Shown one piece after another: positions 13,201-24,800 of a stretch of DNA of 64,000 bases. Made by a program: the position numbers and the translations under genes. Each line of letters opens with the position of its first letter. Positions within the stretch are counted from its first letter, which is position 1. This stretch comes from Magnolia sinica. Lineage: Eukaryota > Streptophyta > Magnoliopsida > Magnoliales > Magnoliaceae. The stretch covers positions 25,278,501 through 25,342,500 of the forward strand of contig NC_080577.1 in assembly GCF_029962835.1 (NCBI RefSeq), given 5' to 3'. The notes below the pieces were generated by a model, which searched no databases, was not told the DNA's origin, and was given only the letters and a program-made list of their open reading frames with translations.

Positions 13201-13690
13201 AATCTTTAAACGATGAAGGTCCTGCGAAATTGGAGTCATTGAAGCGAGCCCTGACTGTTGCCAACAATTATAAGTCGGCTTAAGAGGAGATCAGTCGGGT
13301 TAACACTTCCTTGGAGTCGCACGAGCATATCTGCGCCATCATGAATGAATCCTTCCGACAATTCACAGTTCTGCGACAACAAATTAAAACCATGACCGAC
13401 AACAAAAATGACCTCATTTCCAGGAGATAGACTGCACATGCTTGCAAGGAAGAGCTAGAGAAACAACTGTTGTGGTTACGGAAGAGATCAAAGTGATGGA
13501 GAATGAAGTTATAGAGCTTGACAAAAAATTGTTGGTAGCATATGAAACTTGCAACACCTTGATCAAGCAAATCTCCTCCTCTTCCGACTAGCTCACAACT
13601 TTTGTATGGAAAATCAGTAGATTGTAGGATGGCAAGACGATCACGATAGGATTACTGGATGTCGTGGTTGAAAGCTACAAAGCCTTTTAA
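10254..13690 (+). pseudogene. Decayed plant-mobile-domain (PMD) protein gene
   Basis: The reading begins at ATG 10254 (MAPKTVKISDIPVSH) and continues through many stops and frameshifts. Recognisable blocks in order: RRIPQLWPKHLNDWPEW (about 10510-10560); the PMD hallmark SPTVMDVCALTSLLP (about 10728-10772); FNIDD; LLMWICRSLVC; VGLVDLLASGIQVALAPFLLGHLY (about 10975-11045, given in two parts: VGLVDLLASGIQ and APFLLGHLY); GPLWLLQLWLFEYFHEFS (about 11090-11140). Further fragments at 11965-12231 and 12517-12771 and a charged, coiled-coil-like tail at 12969-13690 complete a layout typical of the plant mobile domain/aminotransferase-like family, which is transposon-associated and often co-opted (MAIN/MAIL genes). 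No intact frame exceeds 104 codons, so it is a pseudogene. The assignment is by family knowledge. Confidence 0.7.
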
Positions 13691-13699
13691 GGCTTTAAA

Positions 13700-15500
13700 A
13701 TTTAAAACAGTTTAGTATCTTTTCATATTTCACTCGTGGATCAGTAATATTTTAACCACACGGCTTTCTTTGAGATATTTACCGACCATCGGTCATGCAA
13801 CATTAGCTTATTTTATGAATCCTTTGATGATTTCTTTTTAGGTTCTTTCAAGTGCCTGACATACCAAAGTCTTATCATATTCATACCAAGAACTGTTATC
13901 TTTGTACACCCTACACAAGTAGGTGGATGCAAAACATCTAAAAAATTCTTTCTTTGATCTTTTTCACTTCACATATCTCCATGCATTAATTACGATGGAA
14001 ATGCCTTATTAATCGATAACATCTAAATATTGCATATTTATTCTCTCAATTGCACTAGTTTTTATGCATTTAAAGTGCTTAATTGATTAACTAATATTTA
14101 ATTTATACATACGAGGTGATTTAGGAAACAAAGATGAAATCATGCTTAAGAAGAATTAAAGCTAAAAAGATTAATCAAGAGAAGACTTGGAAATTTAGAA
14201 GACATTAATAAAGAATTCAAGTGCCAAACTTCTAAGAAAACCAGGTACAAAAGATAAGGAATAATTGAAAATCACAAAATTCAATAACAAAAATAACAGA
14301 CTGTTCGGTCCCACCTGAGGTTGGCTTGGTCCGACCGAATGTGTAAATAACAGTCCAGCAACAAACTGTGATTTTCAGAGATAATTCAACTTGACACTTA
14401 GGTCTGACTGAAGCTGGGTTCGATGCCACCGAAGTAAAGTTTGATGTGACCAAAGGGAGACAGAGACTTCAGAAAATTTTAAGGAAATTTAGTTGCAATC
14501 GAAGCTATAGTCGGTTCAACCGAAGTGTAACAAAAGTGCAAAAATTAAAAATGGTTTCAAGTCGGTATAAATTTTTCCTATTTAAATGGATGTTCTAAGC
14601 ATTCCAAAGTGCGAATTAGGGCTTAAGAAAGAGACGTAAGAGTTGCGAAACTTTTTTAGAATCATCATTCCTTCTCAATCATTCTATTCTAGTTTGTTTT
14701 TCTAGTTTTTCTTTATATTTTGTTTAAGATGTTAGTCAGGTTTGACTAATATTTTTGATAAGGCTAAGGGATGAATTTTTTAATGGATATTTAATGTTTA
14801 ATTTGTTTCTTCAATGAAAGTTAAAGTTTTTAAGTTGAATTATGATTGGATATGATTGAATTTCTACATTGGGGAAAAAATTAATCTGTAAAGTTGTTTC
14901 ATCTAGTGTTGCCTTCGGGTACATTAGATTCTTTCAATTTCTTGTGATGTGATTACCTATATCTTAATGACAGATTAAGCCTATCATGATTTTAGTCTAT
15001 GTTGAATGTTTTTTTTATTGATATTACTGTGTTATCTTCCGATTAGAACGGATTGGAATCCAATTCTAGTTGAGTTATCAACTCAAGAAGATGAATTGAA
15101 TTTAAAGTCTATTAATTGGGAATTCCTAGATCGTTAGTCATTTTTATAATTATTTCTACAACTCTTCTGCTCTACTAGATTAAAAATTCAGACTTATCAT
15201 TTTTCTTAGATTAAATTCATAGTATATTCTCACCAATGGATCAATTTCGGTCTTACCAAGTTATTACCACATCACAACCCTATAATTGGGGTTGTCAACC
15301 CTCAGGTTCGATCATCAATCACCTCTCATGGAGACGAATCAAAATTCTCCACTTAGCATTGACTATTGGAATACTTGAAATGACAACAATCTCCATTACT
15401 ATTACCCATGTATTCTACGATTCAGCTAGCGTTGCTAGAATGGAATGCTTCAGTTTCAATCATGTGGCCTCCATTTTCCAAACTTAATGAATGCTCTACT
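13700..15500. other. Unassigned, possibly LTR-derived
   Basis: AT-rich sequence with no supported gene. Between 14240 and 14530 several GGTCCGACCGAA-like phrases recur, and a TATAAA-like box with a short pyrimidine-rich leader follows at about 14565-14720, an arrangement seen in plant LTRs. I could not find paired ends or a target duplication, so this is only a suggestion. Confidence 0.25.
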
Positions 15501-15551
15501 TGCTTCTAAAAACCTGCGAATACTATTTCCTAGCTCAAGTTTAGCCAAGCT

Positions 15552-15761
15552 TCAAATCTTAATCCTCCTGCAATCCTTTTTGTCCTCCTTTTTCTCCTCA
15601 AGGAGATCTTCCCAGAGTTGTTTGGCTGCTTTTTTGGCACACGAAGACATTCTGATGGCCGACGAGTAAGACCGTAACCCAAGCCTCCCTAGTCTTGGCT
15701 TAGTCCCTGACCGAATCATAAGAAAACTAACATGATAGGGGCTCTGACACTTATCGGGCAC
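15552..15761 (-). other. Short lysine-rich open frame, function unknown
   Basis: A minus-strand frame of 69 codons ends SCAKKAAKQLWEDLLEEKK and a few more residues. The last 37 codons look helical and charged and could be an exon remnant. There is no homologue I recognise, no clear splice signal, and the neighbourhood is repeat-derived. Confidence 0.15.
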
Positions 15762-16103
15762 GCTGTTTGTGTTACAGCTTCCACCTTCTCAGCTGGCTTA
15801 GCCGATGAGGAGACGAGGCAGCTTGACTAGATCATGCACATGCATGCAGTCGTCGTCAATATTATCGTTTTATCGCCGATAATTTTGATTTCGCTATCAC
15901 ATGGACATCAAATACCCAATATTTCTTTTCTCTTCTTGGTTTCGTGAATTTTCACTAAAAATATTGCCGATAATAATTTATTGAAATTATCAGCGATATA
16001 ATCTCCCTTAAACCCCATTTGACGAATATAGCCAATTACCACCATTTGAAAAATATCCATAAAAGAAGATAAATATCACTGGTTTTCGACAGAAGCCTTG
16101 TGC

Positions 16104-16105
<2 letters not shown>

Positions 16106-16137
<32 letters not shown>
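16106..16137. repeat. (TA)n microsatellite
   Basis: Uninterrupted TA dinucleotides of about 16 units, flanked by GTGCCCA and AAATTCGGG. Confidence 0.95.
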
Positions 16138-16139
<2 letters not shown>

Positions 16140-16299
16140 TCGGGAAAAAAAAAAAGAAAAACGAGAGGAGAGTAAAGTCTATCGTCATACCTGAGTTGTA
16201 AAGAAAAAAATTGCAACTCCCATTGGAAAAAGAAAACAAAAAATGAGCATTTTTCTCATTGTTCTTCTTCTTTAGCAACGGGGCTCTCCTCGTTCATTT

Positions 16300-16920
16300 G
16301 TAATGACTCTCTCTATCAGATAAATAAAGGGATTTTGACCGTACTAGCATTGTGGTATGGTCAAAATCTCTAAATCAAATGAAAGTTTCAAGTATTCTGA
16401 AGGTAATCATCTAACAGGTCTTAAAAAAATTTTCAGACCAAATTGCCCTTGTATCAGTAGTTGTATGATTTTTTAGTGAATAAGAAGTTAAATTATATTC
16501 AATCCCAAAAAAATGACGTGACGAAAGCCCTTTTTAGGTGTGGAGAAAAGCCCAACTCGTGGGGCCCACATTGATGTATGTGTATAATCCACGCAGCCCA
16601 TCATTTTGCCGTGTCGTTTTAGGGTTATGGCCCAAATATCAGCCTGATCCAGAGCTAGTGTGGGCCACATAATAGAAAACTATGGTGACAGTGTCACCTA
16701 CCATTAAAACTTTTTAGGCTAAATGTTATGTTTATTGGAAGTAGACCATGCTCAAGTCAGGACTTCTTGGGACCATAACGTGCTGGCCAACAAAGTGGAC
16801 AGAATATATCACCCCATTGTGGGCCTTAGACTATGGTACCAATGGCTATAAACTAAAACATTCCTTCACTGTGGATTTAGTCAGTAGCCTTTCATCCATT
16901 TTCGGTAGTAAATGAAGTGA
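16300..16920. repeat. Dispersed-repeat fragments, no gene
   Basis: This stretch carries the GGGGCCCACATTGATGTATG phrase (about 16559-16580) and related wording near 16800 (CACCCCATTGTGGGCC). These are single-ended remnants of the MITE family that dominates 52-58.5 kb. No coding sequence is seen. Confidence 0.4.
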
Positions 16921-16929
16921 ATATAGGAC

Positions 16930-17062
16930 AGCCCGGACCCTTAACACATCATAACCTCAACAACCTCGACACATCACAACCCCAACCCTCCCAACCCCAA
17001 CGCTTAACACATGATAACCTCAACTCTCACAACCTCAACCCTTAACACATGACAACCTCGAC
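16930..17062. repeat. Imperfect CTTAACACATGATAACCTCAA tandem array
   Basis: Three to four degenerate copies of CCTTAACACATGATAACCTC interleaved with CAACCCCAACCC-like filler. Purine and pyrimidine strands are strongly asymmetric. No coding sense is seen. Confidence 0.65.
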
Positions 17063-17190
17063 CTTGAATATCTAAAGACTAGCCGATCCTCAAATTGCCC
17101 CCGACACAGATCTTCTTTGAAGATCTCCTGTGCCACATGTCAATATTAGCACCATCCATATAATCCACATGAATCTTGGTACAAACAACT
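17062..17190 (+). repeat. Dispersed repeat, copy 2 of 2 (see 9808)
   Basis: Matches 9808-9935 in the same orientation, sharing CTTCTTTGAA, TCTCCTGTGCCACA and AATATTAGCACCATC-like stretches. Confidence 0.55.
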
Positions 17191-17868
17191 TCAATACATG
17201 CCATCTAGGATTCCTTGTTTATTCGGATTCTGATTTCAGTTTCATCTATTTTAGTTTGGACGGTCGATTTTATTTTATTTTATTTATCTACTGGAAGAAT
17301 ATCTACCTTAATAGACGAGAAGCACAGGTAATTTACAACCGGGCTGTAAAGCGCCATTATTGAGATATTACCCAATCCTCCATCCCATCTGCTCATATTT
17401 TCAGTTCGCATAAATGGGGCCTATGGTTCCTTGATCCAGACCATTGATCTGTTGGGACCAACTGCTCATTGACCATTGCCCAAAATTGTCCCCCGTTGAG
17501 CAATTCACATCCAGGTGAGAGAAGAAACAAGATTGGTGGCTTGGATCTCCCAATATATGACTTTTTCTCCCTTCTTTCCTGCAATGAAACCATCTTCCAT
17601 GGGGCCCACCAGAACAATGGTCTAGATCATCGCTCTTTCCTTGCTGTTCCATTTTTCTGTTTTCGTCGATAAATTTTTGGTTCTCGCTCTCTTTAAAAAG
17701 AAAGAAAAACAAAAGAAAAAAATTTATAGAAGTCTAATGGTGTGTAACTTGAACCGTATTAGGCTCAACAATCAAAGTCCAAAGGCTGGGGACAAAGCCC
17801 GCCCTTAATCACTACCTGAAAAGGCACAGTAGGACTTCTGTCTCACCATCGACATGAAGTTCATTTAG
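17191..17868. other. Unassigned intergenic DNA
   Basis: No supported gene. Overlapping open frames on both strands at 17393-17712 have no recognisable domains and none is better than the others. CATGGGGCCCACCAGAAC at about 17598 is another fragment of the dispersed repeat. Confidence 0.35.
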
Positions 17869-18081
17869 GCCCATTTGGATACCCCAAATAAGTTACTTCT
17901 TTGAAAAAAAAAACACCTTACAGCAGATAAGTAACTTATTTCAAATAAGTTTGGTTTATGATTAGTTATAAGTAACTTCTTTTACTCAAAGTTACTTAAT
18001 CACTTCAGCTAATTCTTTTAGCTTTTCTACTTTTCATAAGTTGTTGAAGAGAGAATCAAGAGAGACATAAGAGAGAAGAAG

Positions 18082-18134
<53 letters not shown>

Positions 18135-18226
18135 TACCAAACATCCTATCTGCTTAATAAGTAGAAACTAAGATAAACTACTTGAGGCATAAGTAACTTA
18201 AGTAACTTACTATCCAAACGTCCCCA
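17869..18226. mobile_element. MITE with TTTGGATA-type terminal inverted repeats
   Basis: The left end reads GGCCCATTTGGATACC and AAGTTACTT. The right end, reverse-complemented, reads GGGGACGTTTGGATAGTAAG followed by TTACTT. The interior is rich in AAGTAACTT direct and inverted copies and holds an (AT)n tract. A second, interrupted member of the same family is at 50797-51398. The ends resemble hAT-type MITEs, but I could not find a convincing target duplication. The element lies about 0.5 kb downstream of the RhoGDI stop codon. Confidence 0.7.
18082..18128. repeat. (AT)n microsatellite inside the MITE
   Basis: About 23 uninterrupted AT units in the middle of the MITE at 17869-18226. The related copy at 50.8 kb lacks it, so it expanded after the copies separated. 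Confidence 0.95.
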
Positions 18227-18333
18227 GGTCCCCTTCGAAACAACAGTTCACATTAGCACTATTTCTTACTAACTTTCTGCCAATGTATCTCTGATCAATC
18301 ATTGGACAAGATAGATGAACAGTCCGGATCATC

Positions 18334-18531
18334 ATGTGGCAGGCTGAAGGGACACGCCTTCTGAGCAGAAGAGAGAAGCTGCAGTTGGAAGCAGGGAAAT
18401 GGTACCCGATGCTGCATCTGTGTACCAAAGCATTGAAGACAATTGACAAACAGTTGGATACAATTGCTAAGGATGCTGGAATTGATCTCCAGGAAAAAAA
18501 ATTTGAGTTTAATCAAGAATCTTTCTTTTAG
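18334..18531 (+). CDS. Short unrecognised open frame with protein-like composition
   Basis: A 65-codon plus-strand frame reads MWQAEGTRLLSRREKL, then a helical region (KALKTIDKQLDTIAKDAG) and ends EFNQESFF. The composition is amphipathic and gene-like, unlike nearby repeat frames. It could be a lone exon, a captured gene fragment or chance. It ends 231 bp from the RhoGDI stop codon on the opposite strand, so it may lie within that gene's 3' UTR or be a converging transcript. I do not recognise the family. Confidence 0.25.
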   Translation: MWQAEGTRLLSRREKLQLEAGKWYPMLHLCTKALKTIDKQLDTIAKDAGIDLQEKKFEFNQESFF

Positions 18532-18761
18532 TAGAAAACAGGTATCCTGCAATATAGGCCGTGGGGAGAGGGGGAGAGGGGCGCACGTCTGGAGTTTTCA
18601 TGGCATTATAATCTGCTGGCAAGCCGATGCTAACACAATGTTAAACAAATTGGCATAATAAAGGCACACTGAAATCGTATTTTCATTAATTATCTGCACT
18701 CGGCTTCGGCGTTCACAGAATAAAAATCTATCCATCTGGAAATTTGGCGTGATGGGTCCTG

Positions 18762-18830
18762 TTAGCAGCGCTTCTTGATCTCAAAGGAATAATCAAGTTC
18801 CAAATGGCATCTTTTATCATCGTCTTCAAA
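18762..18830 (-). CDS. RhoGDI exon 5 (residues 221-242) and stop
   Basis: 69 bp, acceptor GTTGATGCAG, encoding [22 protein letters not shown] and a TAA stop at 18762-18764. This is the last beta strand of the fold, which is needed for the prenyl pocket. No canonical AATAAA is evident on the minus strand in the next 150 bp. Confidence 0.93.
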   Translation of the reverse strand, partial: FEDDDKRCHLELDYSFEIKKRC

Positions 18831-21800
18831 CTGCATCAACAGACTGGATGATGAGTGAGCAGCAGCATTAAAACAAACATCTTATGCTTTTCTTTTCTTT
18901 TTTATTTTGGAAGGCAACGATTTTATTATCAGAGGCCAAGGCCTGAAAGAATCCAATCTAAAAAAATAAAGAAAAAGGAATACAGCCAACCAGCTTCAAA
19001 AAGCCTTTGCACATTCCGTTACACACATTTGAGCCCTTTTGGATACATCCCCTACCCACCACCTTCTTTGATTCCTAAAACATCTGCTGTTCCTTTCTTC
19101 CTATAGAGTCCAAATTCCAACCAAACACAGATATTTGCCATTTTACCTTACCTTCCTTCCCAATTCCTCCCCAATGCCAAGCCCCAAAAAAAAAATTCTT
19201 CAATGCAGAAGAAAACATGTGGAGTGCTGACATTTGTCGGACTATTACGGTAATCAAATTGCTTTTACAAAAGAAAAAGAAAAGAGAGCCATTGAAATGT
19301 ACCTTGAGCTTTGCTGAGTAAATTCCCCGTGCAAGCACACCAGATGGAGTAGTCTCCTCTTCCAAGCTATGTACATAGGGATCCCGCTGCGGAGCAAAGG
19401 TACCCAACATGCCCTTACTTTGATCAACTGACATCCAAAAGAAAAGGACATTGGAAGGACTTCAGGTTGCAGACAAAACTATTATGGCATATGAACGCTA
19501 CCATTAAGAATTAAGAAACACTAAAGCAACTGCCCAATCTCTACTTATAATATGCGCCTTGAATTTCCTGGCAATTTGAACAGAAGCGGATTGCGTCCTG
19601 CCCCTGCCTGGATGATAATCCGTCCAGGCAAGGCTCTTCCACAAAGTCCACTGCCCAGATTTTTTCTGCCACACCTTCTCTGGCCACTGCCACACCACCA
19701 TCACTGTCTCTCTAGCAGATTTCTAGGCAGCCATCTCTTGGCAACACCCATCTTCATCCATCATCAAAAACCATCTCCACCCAACTACAGATGGCTCGGC
19801 GAGTTCGAGAGCACAGGTGCTGCGCCGATAGGACTATCTACCCCGAGCAAGTCACAGCCAATTGGAATGAAGGGATTGATTTTCTAAAGAGCAAGTAAAG
19901 ACTTTGGCTCTACACATAGAGACCCAATTTCTATGAAGACAAGTTGAGTCTTTGATTGGATGCATAATGCGACTTGAGGTTCTGTCGCTTGAAGATACTG
20001 ATTGAAAATTAAAGATCAAATCAATCTACAACAAAGATCAAAACTTTGACGAAGAGCAAATCTACGACGAAGATGTGTCTGTCGAGTATTGAGACTTTGA
20101 TGAAGATCCAATCAACAATGAAGAGCTTGAAGAATACAGTGGAGAAGCAGTTGAAAAGGCATAACCAAATGTACAGAGAACAAGACAATTACAAGCACAG
20201 CAATCAGGATGACCTCCCAATCCTTGTTGATGTGTCATCTTCTCAAAGAAGAAAATATTGCCAGGGCACATGAAATCTTACCTTCTGAAAGTTCTTTACT
20301 TGAAAGGGATTTTTCATTCCAAAAACCTACAGATCTTGTAGGTCAAGAGGTGATTGTTCAAATAGTGGATAGTATGATTGACAACCTGAGAACAATTCGT
20401 GCAGAGGTAACTGTTGAATCCAACATTGTTGGATGGAACAAGCACGATTTGACTGAAGACTGACAAATGTGGCACTGCTTATAATGTGGATTGCCATGGA
20501 TCTGAAGTTTCTTTGGAGATTACTATGAACAGAAACCCAAGGGCGATTTCTCCAAATTAGGGGAATTTGATGAACCCGCATAGGGCTTCATAAATTTGAC
20601 ATCTGCCATCACAAGATTTGTCAGCCTAGAACTGTGTTGACTGTTGGCCCCACCAGCACCAACGATGCATTGACATCTGGGCCAATACATGCGATGACAC
20701 ACGATGGATGGCCCCCCACATGCTTGTCTAATTGGTGGAACACTTTTGAGATATGTTTCTTATTATTTTATTGGCTTAATTAGGATTTGACTAGAGTAAA
20801 TAGTGTCCTTTATAGATTTAGATGATAAGTCAACACACTGTAATTTCTTTCGTTTGCTTGCTCTTTACTTAGAAGAGAATTCTCCTATTTTTAGTAACTT
20901 TGGGCCTTTGGCTCAGAGAATCTTAGAGAGACTTTTCTCAAAGGTTATAAATATGTAAAGGGACCTGGAAGTTGAAAACAGTGAACTTGATTTGAGTGAA
21001 CATGAGTATATTCATCTCAGAGTTAAAGCAATGCATGTGGAACTTATGTGAATGAGAGAGAGATGGGGTCTGTCAGACAAGTGCAAGATCCAGAAAACAA
21101 TTATCAGGTGCACCAGAAAGATGCATGGTCCCAAATTCAGGCCTCTCATCAGGGGGCCACATTAAATATGGACCCTCAGTTGTTTCTTTGTCTAACCGCA
21201 CATGTTTCTCAGAAAATATTCACCACTTGACTGGACAGCCTTATTTTTCAGGCCAGGAACATTCACAGTAGGCCCCACCCGATGGGCAACCCAGGTCTCA
21301 TACCAGTCTTCCATGTTGGCACCTGTTTGGTGAGGCCCTTTCTCCCTCTCACTCACACTAGTCTCATAAGTAGCAATCTAGAGTCAATAGTAAGGTGGTC
21401 CAACCGAGAAACAAGAGAACCTAATAGTGGCTACGAGGATTACTATCTTTAAGAGAAAACTTGTCTGCGTATAAACAATCAGGCTTGAGAGCTGCAGGTT
21501 GCATTTGCCATAGTTTATCAGATCTAAATTTTCTTATATTGGCAATCTGAATTTTATTAAAAGAGAAAGCAAACAAACGAAACCGGCTGAACAATACAAG
21601 AGCCTGTACTAAGCCAAAAAGAACATAACACTCAAAAGTACCTTGAAGCCCTCCCTTCCAAACTGTATTTGAGTAGGTCAAGCCAGAGACAATGTTGTGC
21701 TGAACACTGAATGTCAACTTGAGACAATACTGGGATCCTTCTCTAAGAGTAAACAGGACTCTGCTCTGATTCTCATTAATAGGTAAGGGTGTAGTTATCT

Positions 21801-24800
21801 CTGCACAGTTCTCAGTTATGATTCCTATGGAATGGAATTTTACTTCGGGTACCATTTTATCTGCACAAAAGAAAAAAAAAATGATGACGACGACAACAAT
21901 GATGATAAAGAAAGAGATCGTGAAACAATTAAAAACAGAACTGCTACTGAAGATGAAGAAATGATACAGACCATTCAAATCACCATCAACACAACCAAGC
22001 AACTTCTCCTTCCACCTTCTTAAACTCTCATCTTCCTGCAGAATAAGAGAACTTCAAAAGTAAAACTAGGGAAACTCTAAACACTGATTATATTCTTTCC
22101 CGCATTCAACAAACAACAAAAACTACTCTGTTGAAAATTTGGTCCTAATAATGCATGAAAAATAATTATTTCCAAAAAGGGGCGACTAGCTTGCTCCTAC
22201 ATGTGCTCCTTCGATTGCTCTCGTTCAAGACTACTCGGCACTGCATCTCTAAGTCCGCAACATGAGGGACCCAACATAACAAAAGAAGCAATTCATGACA
22301 ATGGATTCCCAGAGCAAATCGCAAAGTGCTTGAAGGTTATTCTGTAACATAACTCGGGATCCGCATTTTCTCCACAAAATCATTCTATGAAACTGTAAAT
22401 TCAGAAGTTAGCTTCAACAAGGCATTGCCAATTACCCAAGACCCTTCCTGCAAAAGCCCATCTCCACTAAAAAGAAGTTGCAAGCAAAATAGCTCACTAG
22501 ATAAGTGAGTCCAGAGTCTATACCCATTTCAAGGAATGGCCCGAGTGCCTTTAGCACACAAGGTTGGATAGATTCCTCCCCTCCTCTCACTTGTAGGCTT
22601 GTGGCCCCTTCTTCCAAGGGTTGTGTCCTAGAGTCTTTATTCGGGATCCTAGTGGTGGATAGTAGGTTAAGAATCCTAAACTACGGGTGTTGGTAGAACA
22701 AGATTAGAGGTTTTTTCTATGGAATTCCAAGTGTTGGAGGTTTTTAGTAGGTTTTCTTGCAAATTTTTTATTGTATGAGAGATTTTGCTTGAAGTTGAGG
22801 AGGAAAGAATCCCTAGAATGTCAAAACAGCCAAAGAGATGTGCCATTGATGATTATAATTCCCTCCATTTATAGAGTTTGGGCTAGGTGTGGACTTGATA
22901 ATTACCACGTAATAGGTTTAGACATGGGATATTTATCATGCTTCAAGGCAAAGATTGTGATGGTGTTCCTAACTGGAGATGCATTTCCTACATGAATGAC
23001 ATGCATTATAGAATTTATTCTTTAGAGAGCTAACATCCTAGGACAGAGTTGTAATTTAGGGAAATTTGGCAAAATCCTTAGGATTTCCCTAGCAAAAGAG
23101 ATGGGCTGGTACGTCTCCTCAAAGCATCAAGATCACAAGATAGTATTGCGAGTTGTGAGACATCATGATCACGTCTTTTAGGAATGAAACAAGGGGTATA
23201 GAAGAGGTCATTTGTAAAGTCAAGAGTTTTGTGTTGAGTTGGGCGGATTATGTAAAGGCTGCCGTTGACGGCTCTTTTTTCTAAGCCCCGCAGCAGGGGT
23301 TGTATTCTCTGTCTGGGCTATTTACAATTAGGCAATTAATAATTCTCAGATGATGTATTAGCAGTGCATCAAAGATGCAGTGTAGTCATTGATTCTCCTA
23401 CGAGGCCACAATTACTACAGGCAAACATATTAATGATGAGGAACACATTTTTGCTTTGCTATGCTACTAATACTTGTATTTGCTTTGCCATTTTGCCCAA
23501 AGCCTAGCTGAGGAAGAATCTCTCTTTCTCGAGGCCAAGATATATCCAAAGATGGGGGCCAGAGAAATCCTTCTTGTGGAAGCCGAGGGAGATCTACATA
23601 GCGGAGTTCTTATCGATCTAAAGGGAGAAATAGAGGTCACCCTTCGTCCCTCCCCGTCCAAGGGAATGATTGGAAAAGCACTAGGAGGTCTAAGTCTTCC
23701 TATCATAGAAGGGAAAAAAGGAATCGAAGCACCAAGACAAGGGCAAAGGTAAATCACTAGATAATCAAGGCAACTTGACTCTGCTCGACTGGGAGGAGGG
23801 AGGAAGGGGTGTGGATTCCGACAAGCAAAGGTAGAAAAAAGAATGCTCCCAGGAATTGCAAGAAGAACGGGGAGCCCCTCTTTGAGTTGCCAACTCCGTT
23901 AGTTGACCAAATCTCGAAGGAATGGGTGGATATCAATTTCTTTAGGGTTTTTGGTCACTTCAGAAAGGTAAGAGAGGTCATTATCCCTAGGGTTAAGGGC
24001 TTGTCAACCATTCTGGGTTTTGCTTTTGTCGGGATAGAGTCCGTAAAGGATATGAAAAGGGCCATCGAAGGCATGGCCGATAGATGCTTTTCGGGGAGGG
24101 AGATTGGAGCTTAGGAAGCCTACTATGGGCCGGGGAAGGTTAACCAAGAAGGGAGGGAAGGGAAAGGAAATTTAGTTTCTAATAGCAGCGAACCTCAATC
24201 TCTTCCCTCTCAGCAGCTGATCTCTAAGGGGCTGGTGAAGGAAGCAGGGGCATGCGGTGGGGGTCCATCTTCCTTTAAAGGGGCTCTTTTGGGGATTCGT
24301 CCTTTAGGGTTATTATTCTTAAGCCTGTTGTTAGCCATCTGCCCAGTTCCAAGGTTTTTCCCCGTTATCATCTATGTTTCTAAGTCAGTTATGGTGTCTA
24401 ATTTAGGGGTGTTTGTCCTTCCTGGAGTCATAGCCAATGGAGTTGCGTTGCAGAGTTGAGAAGACTCGAGAACTAAGTCGATGGTTTCAACTTAGTTTCT
24501 TGGTTATTTGAGTCCCCTATAATTTGAAGGAGGATTTCCTTCTGTCAACTTCAAAAATCTATTTTTTGGATTTCCCTCTAACCCATGGAGAACATTGATG
24601 ATGCCCTCTACGTTGGTCAACTCTACCTGAATGGCCTTGTTCTGTCTTTCTAGGTAGTCCAACGTTCGGATACCTAGTTTCATCTCTTAGATCTCCCGCT
24701 AGAGCTGTAGAATGAAGAGGTCTTGGTGGTAGTGGATTCTGGCCTTGGCGAGGTTACCATCATTAACGATGCCACCACTAATTTGGTGGACCTTCGTCGG

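Noticed and set aside
21421-22002. 193-codon minus-strand open frame taken as one gene
   Set aside because: It is RhoGDI exons 2 and 3 read through the intron between them; the splice sites and family alignment show the true structure.
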